DNA of 64,000 nucleotides from a bacterium (lineage in GTDB: Bacteria; Bacillota; Clostridia; Lachnospirales; Lachnospiraceae): positions 48,737 through 112,736 of the forward strand of contig SFRL01000002.1 in NCBI GenBank assembly GCA_004562765.1. The letters run 5' to 3'. A program made the translations under genes and the position numbers. Position 1 is the first letter of the stretch. Every line of letters begins with the position of its first letter. The notes beneath the pieces were generated by a model. The model was not told the DNA's origin, searched no databases, and saw only the letters and a program-made list of their open reading frames with translations. Below are positions 59,119-64,000 of the stretch, piece after piece.

Positions 59119-60927
59119 TTAGCGAATGGTCTTGTATAAAGGTCCGTAAGCTGCACATGCACGGAAATCCTGACCCTCTTTGTCTGCGCCGAAAGCATTC
59201 CATGCAGCCGGACGATATACGTCTGCGTCAGGAACATTGTGCAGACATACAGGGATACGTAGCATAGATGCCATTGTGATCAGATCTGCACCGATATGTC
59301 CATAGCTGATCGCACCGTGGTTTGCACCCCAGTTGTTCATTACATCATAAGCGGTCTTGAACGGTGAGCCATCGATACCGTCAGTACGAGGAGCAAACCA
59401 TGTACAAGGCCATGTGTAGTCTGTTCTCTTCCATAATGCATCAGAAACCTCATCCGGGAGATCAACCGTCCAGCCTTCTACGATCTGCAGAACCGGTCCG
59501 AGATTCTTAACAATATTCAGACGGATCATGGTTGCAGGCATCTCTGTCTTTGTCTCGAAACGTGCAGAATATCCGGCACCACGGAAATATCCGTTATCAG
59601 CAGGACACCACTCGCAGGCATCCATCATCTTCTCGATATCAGCATCAGTCACATCAAACCACTTCTTCATGGTCGGTGCACCGTTCTCATCGGTACATAC
59701 GCCGGAAGCGTCCAGACAGCAGGAACCGGAGTTGATCAGATGGATAAATCCGTCTGCATCCTTTGCATGTCCCTCGATCTCATAGCCGGTCACACGCTTT
59801 ACAGCGTCACCTGACCAGTAAGTACGAACATCTGCAAACATCTGTGCACGATTGGTCAGCAGGTTCATGAACATCATGCCGACACCGTTTAAGGTATCAT
59901 TCTCGGTAGCCAGTGTGAAAGGCTCTCTCGCTCCGTTCCAGTCAAAAGAAGTATTTAAAATTGCCTCAGGGAAATCACAGTTCGGCCAGTGATCGGTCCA
60001 CTGTCTCTGACCCTGGAAACCACCACAGATCGCATTGTGTCCGACAGCTTCCTCTCCACATCCCTCGGGCAGATTCGGGTTGCCCTGGTACAGATCCTCG
60101 ATGATGACTGCCATCTTTGCGGTGAACTCCCAATCCTTCTCTTTCTGCTCATCAGACTTCTTAACAAAATCAGGGTTCTTATCGAAGCCCTGCTTTGCAT
60201 ATTTCTTGATCCATGCAAGAGCCTTCTGATACTCGTCCTCGTTGTAGATGTGCTCTTCCATACGGCGAAGGATCTCTACCTCGTCAACAGACTCTACACG
60301 CATGCCAAGGTACTCCTCGAAGAATTCCTGGTTGATGATGGATCCGCCGATACCCATACACTGAGAACCGATCTGTAAGTAAGATTTATCTCTCATTGTA
60401 GCTGCTGCAACTGCTGCGCGGCCAAATCTTAATAATTTCTCTAATACGTCTGCAGGAATTGTCGTATCATCTGCATCCTGAACGTCTCTTCCGTAGATAC
60501 CGAATGCCGGAAGTCCCTTCTGTGCATAAGTAGCAAGTACGGATGCAAGATAAACAGCGCCCGGTCTCTCGGTTGCATTTAATCCCCAAACGCCCTTGAT
60601 GGTCAGAGGGTTCATATCCATGGTCTCTGAACCATAGCACCAGCAGGGAGTTACGGATAAGGTGATCGCTACGCCCTCCTTGCGGAACTGTGCCTCGCAG
60701 GCTGCTGCCTCAGCAACACGTCCGATCGTTGTATTTGAAATAACAACCTTTACAGGCTCTCCGTTGGAGTAACGTAAATTCTCCTCATATAATTTCTTAA
60801 CAGCCTTTGCCATGCCCATGGTCTGATCTTCCAGAGACTCACGAACCTTCAAAGGTCCTCTTCTACCGTCAATACAGGGTCTGATTCCAATTACCGGGTA
60901 ATCTCCGATGTATCTGTTCTTTGCCAT
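59119..60927 (-). CDS. fucI: L-fucose isomerase
   Basis: A 602-residue manganese-dependent ketol-isomerase (L-fucose to L-fuculose). GIRPCIDGRRGPLKVRES at the N-terminus, the metal-site Glu in the CCWCYGSETMDM and FGIYGRDVQDADDTTIP region, IGSQCMGIGGSIINQEFFEEYLG and HINSGSCCLDASG support this. The length is typical (about 590). The kinase and aldolase for fuculose are not in the window. The promoter is not obvious. Confidence 0.97.
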   Translation of the reverse strand: MAKNRYIGDYPVIGIRPCIDGRRGPLKVRESLEDQTMGMAKAVKKLYEENLRYSNGEPVKVVISNTTIGRVAEAAACEAQFRKEGVAITLSVTPCWCYGSETMDMNPLTIKGVWGLNATERPGAVYLASVLATYAQKGLPAFGIYGRDVQDADDTTIPADVLEKLLRFGRAAVAAATMRDKSYLQIGSQCMGIGGSIINQEFFEEYLGMRVESVDEVEILRRMEEHIYNEDEYQKALAWIKKYAKQGFDKNPDFVKKSDEQKEKDWEFTAKMAVIIEDLYQGNPNLPEGCGEEAVGHNAICGGFQGQRQWTDHWPNCDFPEAILNTSFDWNGAREPFTLATENDTLNGVGMMFMNLLTNRAQMFADVRTYWSGDAVKRVTGYEIEGHAKDADGFIHLINSGSCCLDASGVCTDENGAPTMKKWFDVTDADIEKMMDACEWCPADNGYFRGAGYSARFETKTEMPATMIRLNIVKNLGPVLQIVEGWTVDLPDEVSDALWKRTDYTWPCTWFAPRTDGIDGSPFKTAYDVMNNWGANHGAISYGHIGADLITMASMLRIPVCLHNVPDADVYRPAAWNAFGADKEGQDFRACAAYGPLYKTIR

Positions 60928-61084
60928 TTCTCATATCCTCCTTATATAAGCTGTCGCACGCGAACCGTTTCGCGTCTTGATATTTACATTGTAATTGTTT
61001 TTATCAGCCTTTTCTTGTGGAATATTGAAAAATAGTATAACGATATTCACCTTTTTGCGAATGGACTCTGAGCAATGGCAATGT

Positions 61085-61723
61085 CTAGTTCACCCACTTC
61101 TGATGCAGCTTTGAAAAATATGCTACGAGTGGTCCGAGAAAGAATGCCGTGATCACAGTTCCAATCCCAAGATGCGAATTCTCCCATCCGATAAATCCTG
61201 TACCCACCGCGATGAGTATCACAAGCACACACACCGCATCTGTCCCCACACGCCATGCAAAATAGGGAATCGGGAATCTGTCTGCCAGACCAAGCGCCAC
61301 AAAATCATAAGGTGCAACACCCAACTCTGCCACCTGATACATCGCCAGTCCGAAAGTCAGGATCACAAGTGCCACAGCCATGATCTCTAACTGCTGCGGA
61401 AGTGTCAGCACAAGCCCCACTCCAAAAATGGAATCCATGACCCATGTGCCAAACTGCACGATATACCCGAGCAAAAAAAGATTGATGATCGTGCCAAGTC
61501 CTATGTATGATCTTCCCCACAGCAATTGAAAGATAAACAGCACAGCATTTAAGATCAGCTGGTAGGTGCCCAGACCCATGCCGAGACCGCCGCTGATCGC
61601 CATGGTAGAAGCACAGAAGGGATCATTTCCCATCTGCGAAAAACGGAGGATCGTGATACCGATACCAAGGATCAGATTTCCCAAGATCACCGCAAGCAAC
61701 TTTCTTTTTGTCATATTTTTCAT
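61085..61723 (-). CDS. YczE/YitT-like membrane protein
   Basis: A 212-residue protein with five or six predicted helices. It carries the YczE/YyaS family look: GNLILGIGITILRFSQMGNDPF at the start, GLGMGLGTYQLILN, QVAELGVAPYDFVALGLAD near residue 130, and HLGIGTVITAFFLGPLVAYF at the end. Function unknown. It lies 12 bases after the histidine kinase and is probably cotranscribed with it. Confidence 0.85.
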   Translation of the reverse strand: MKNMTKRKLLAVILGNLILGIGITILRFSQMGNDPFCASTMAISGGLGMGLGTYQLILNAVLFIFQLLWGRSYIGLGTIINLFLLGYIVQFGTWVMDSIFGVGLVLTLPQQLEIMAVALVILTFGLAMYQVAELGVAPYDFVALGLADRFPIPYFAWRVGTDAVCVLVILIAVGTGFIGWENSHLGIGTVITAFFLGPLVAYFSKLHQKWVN

Positions 61724-61735
61724 CTTTCAGCTCCT

Positions 61736-63754
61736 CTACTGCTCTGCATCATTCTCTTCTGACTGGTCCCCATTCGGAAGATAGGTCTCCAGAACACGTT
61801 CCAGCTCTGAGACAGAGATCGGTTTTTCCAGAAAATCCGAGAAGCCTGCCTGCATATAACGCCGGCGCGAATCACCGGAAACATTTGCAGTCAGAGCGAT
61901 CACCGGTAATGTCGCGTAACTGCCTCCCATATCACGGATATGACCGAGCGTCTCCATCCCGTCCATCTCAGGCATCAGATGATCCAGGAGCACGAGATCA
62001 TAGTGTTTTGCCCCGATCATCTTTAATGCCCGCTTTCCGTTCAGCGCACAGTCAAGCTCCACATCAAAATCCTTCAGCAGCCCCTCTAACACTGCAAGAT
62101 TGACCTGATTGTCATCTACAGCCAGTATTTTCGCACCCTTCGCATAGGACTTTCGTACTGATAGTTCCTCCTTCATACGCTGTTCATGTAGCACAGCAAT
62201 ATCTCCGATAGGGGCAGCATCCACGACCGGCAGTGTCAGCATAAACGAAAACTCTGATCCCTCGCCATACACGCTCTCCACCTGAAGCTTGCTGTCCATT
62301 TGTTCCAGAAGACGCACAACAATGCTCATGCCAAGACCGGTGCCTTCAATGTTCCGATTGCGCTTTTCGTCCAGACGCTGAAAATCAGAAAAGAGCTTTC
62401 CCATATCCTCCTGCTTCATTCCAATACCGGTATCTTTTACCGAAACATACAGTTCTACCATATGATCCTCTGCCTGAGTGCCGATGACAGCGAACGTAAC
62501 GCTTCCCTTTTGCGTATATTTAATCGCATTCGTCAGAATGTTGATGATCACCTGCTTGATACGAAGCTCATCGCCGCATACCATATGAGGTAACTCCGGC
62601 GAAATATCCACGATAAAATTCAGATCCTTTTCCTTTGCCTTGATATCGATCAGACGGTTGATATCATCCAGCATATAACCCAGCCGGAAATCATCAGGAA
62701 TAATCTCCATTTTACCTGCTTCGATCTTGGAAAAATCCAAAATATCATTGATAATGCTCAGCAGCATTTTTCCGGCATTTTTAATGTCATAGGCGTGCTC
62801 GCGGATCTTTTCGTCCGTCGTCTCCCGCAAGATCATCTCATCCATACCGAGCACCGCATTGATCGGCGTACGGATCTCATGTGACATGTTGGAGATAAAC
62901 ACGCTCTTTGCCTTGTTAATGTCCGACAGCTTCTGGTTCTGCTCCTCCACAGCTGCAATGATATTTTCCTGCTGCAGAAGGCGTGTCATCTCCTCGTCGA
63001 TATCCTGCACCGTGTAGATAAACACCGGATTTTCCTTCGAAAATCCATGCATCCGGCGAAACATCAGACGTACCCAGATATACTGTCCCTGCATATTTTG
63101 CATCTGCACCTCGAAGCGGAAGGATTTCTCTTTTTCCAGATGCTCCATGACATATTTGGGATCTGAGATCTGCAAAAACAGCACACGATCGTCCGGCAAA
63201 AACATGTTGGAGATCATATAGCGCCAGTCAGAATATTTCAGTTCCAGATAATCCTGCTTGTCCACACTCAATTCTGTCGTGACGGAATTGCGCAGAGTGT
63301 CATTTTTCAGATCACCGATCATAGAAAACAGATAGTTTTCCTGTATCGTATCCATTTTGAGTTTTTCCATACGGTCACTCTCATATCCGTCATAACGATG
63401 GAAAAATACGATCACACTCGTCTCAGCATCAAGCTTCAGTATACGGTAATCGTAGCTTTGCTCCTCTTTTCCGGCGATCAGATGCACATTTCCCGCCTGA
63501 TTCTCTTTTTCAAAAATCGAGTGGTCGCTAAAGGCTTCGTAAGCGTTTGAAACCCGCTCTCCTTCCCGAATCGCCAAAAACAGGCTGGAATATGCATCTT
63601 TCAAGTCTCCCTGCGCACCCAGGATCCGGCTCATAAAATCATCCTGCTTGATCATCTCGTAGCACTTTTCCTTCAGATCGATCATATAGACAGCCGACAT
63701 ATGTTCATATATTTTCTCCAGCAACGACATGACTTTTTCGTTCATTTCAGGCAT
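61736..63754 (-). CDS. hybrid sensor histidine kinase with receiver domain
   Basis: About 672 residues without a membrane helix. The N-terminal half has a poorly conserved sensor part and a PAS-like domain at about 170-265 (DKQDYLELKYSDWRYM, FRFEVQMQNMQGQYIW). HisKA carries H292 in FISNMSHEIRTPINA, the ATPase domain has NILTNAIKYTQKG, DTGIGM and GTGLGMSI, and a receiver domain has D591 in DLVLLDHLMPEMDG. The start is uncertain: 63754 is nearest to AGGAG, and 63757 and 63745 are alternatives. No response regulator with an output is adjacent, so partners are unknown. Confidence 0.93.
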   Translation of the reverse strand: MPEMNEKVMSLLEKIYEHMSAVYMIDLKEKCYEMIKQDDFMSRILGAQGDLKDAYSSLFLAIREGERVSNAYEAFSDHSIFEKENQAGNVHLIAGKEEQSYDYRILKLDAETSVIVFFHRYDGYESDRMEKLKMDTIQENYLFSMIGDLKNDTLRNSVTTELSVDKQDYLELKYSDWRYMISNMFLPDDRVLFLQISDPKYVMEHLEKEKSFRFEVQMQNMQGQYIWVRLMFRRMHGFSKENPVFIYTVQDIDEEMTRLLQQENIIAAVEEQNQKLSDINKAKSVFISNMSHEIRTPINAVLGMDEMILRETTDEKIREHAYDIKNAGKMLLSIINDILDFSKIEAGKMEIIPDDFRLGYMLDDINRLIDIKAKEKDLNFIVDISPELPHMVCGDELRIKQVIINILTNAIKYTQKGSVTFAVIGTQAEDHMVELYVSVKDTGIGMKQEDMGKLFSDFQRLDEKRNRNIEGTGLGMSIVVRLLEQMDSKLQVESVYGEGSEFSFMLTLPVVDAAPIGDIAVLHEQRMKEELSVRKSYAKGAKILAVDDNQVNLAVLEGLLKDFDVELDCALNGKRALKMIGAKHYDLVLLDHLMPEMDGMETLGHIRDMGGSYATLPVIALTANVSGDSRRRYMQAGFSDFLEKPISVSELERVLETYLPNGDQSEENDAEQ

Positions 63755-63786
63755 CATTCTCCTATCATTCTCGTGTAAAATCAACT

Positions 63787-63831
63787 AAAAAATGTCACGC
63801 ATACAGATAATACAAAGTCTTTGCAGTGACA
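63787..63831 (-). terminator. leader hairpin with T run before the histidine kinase
   Basis: On the minus strand TGTCAC(T)GCA (63831-63822) pairs with TGCGTGACA (63801-63793) and is followed by TTTTTT. It lies between the promoter and the start codon, so it may act as an attenuator. Confidence 0.65.
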
Positions 63832-63855
63832 GATTTTCACCTCATTTTATACAGT

Positions 63856-63884
63856 ATTATAGTAGCTTAACGCCTTACATGCAA
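63856..63884 (-). promoter_or_regulatory. promoter of the histidine kinase gene
   Basis: TTGCAT (63884-63879), 17 bp and TATAAT (63861-63856) are near-consensus on the minus strand. The transcript would begin near 63849, about 95 nt before the start codon. Confidence 0.75.
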
Positions 63885-64000
63885 CACTAAAAAACTACGG
63901 CGACTGCGTAACTTTACCTTCGGATTTAATTGGATAGAGTTTACCCACGATGCGCTGATAAAGTATCAGGCAATGACTTGTGGTTTTACTTTACTCCATG
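63885..64000. other. end of window, no gene identified
   Basis: The plus strand is open from about 63871 to the window end but has no start with a ribosome site and encodes no family I recognise. The minus strand is closed by stop codons. It may be the edge of a gene or riboregulator that lies outside. Confidence 0.4.

Noticed and set aside
63785..64000. c-di-GMP (GEMM) riboswitch upstream of the histidine kinase
   Set aside because: GGGTAAAC on the minus strand looked suggestive, but the remaining GEMM consensus (GGGACGCAAAGCC and the receptor stem) is missing.

Overview
The window looks like chromosomal DNA of an anaerobic Firmicute, most likely a gut-type member of the Lachnospiraceae (Clostridia). 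The basis is strong AGGAGG ribosome sites, moderate GC, an EAL-CBS-GGDEF protein, a PotC-PotD fusion, PadR/HAAS/DUF4097/PspC and GPH/GH2/UxuA loci, and many protein families typical of that group. No phage, integrated plasmid, CRISPR array or rRNA operon is visible. Most genes lie on the minus strand.

Layout. 1-5.3 kb: the start of an ion transporter, a small lipoprotein, glycogen phosphorylase, an AraC regulator and a secreted Big2 protein. 5.3-12.2 kb: a YfcE-type phosphoesterase, convergent tRNA-Leu and tRNA-Ala sharing one terminator, a c-di-GMP turnover protein, LysA, a wall amidase and MgtE behind an elaborate leader. 12.2-21.8 kb: a DUF255 thioredoxin-like protein, a secreted protein, a calpain-like protease paired with a GNAT protein, a chemoreceptor, tRNA-Thr and a transglycosylase. 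21.8-29.6 kb: purC-purF-purB, gpmI, a CapA-like lipoprotein and an unknown membrane protein. 29.7-36.1 kb: a PadR-HAAS-DUF4097-PspC envelope module, TPP-riboswitch-controlled thiC, and a small patch of decaying Rpn/PD-(D/E)XK transposase-like genes with repeated hairpins.

36.3-41.4 kb: gapA-pgk-tpiA, a HisJ-type PHP phosphatase and a cysteine-pair protein. 41.5-46.4 kb: a hexuronide locus (GPH transporter and uxuA, with a divergent GH2 enzyme). 46.4-48.1 kb: a C39-type peptidase and a free-standing prolyl-tRNA editing protein. 48.2-53.9 kb: an operon joining 5-oxoprolinase subunits PxpA/B/C with a biotin carrier, a biotin carboxylase and an NRAMP-like transporter. 54-58.6 kb: potA-potB-potCD polyamine uptake. 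58.6-63.8 kb: fucI-fucU, a YczE-like membrane protein and a hybrid histidine kinase behind its own promoter and leader terminator.

The most interesting signals are: (1) the mgtE leader, with a promoter, a 33-codon upstream ORF, a closing stem, an antiterminator-like segment and a terminator; (2) the operon that encodes, as separate subunits, every part of a urea-carboxylase-like biotin enzyme plus PxpA; (3) the calpain-like/GNAT pair with an expandable Gln-Ser tract; (4) an identical 23-nt loop sequence carried by two 3'-end hairpins with unrelated stems; and (5) the Rpn patch, with an internally deleted copy, a tail remnant and duplicated 65-nt terminator hairpins. All calls come from reading the sequence; no database search was run.
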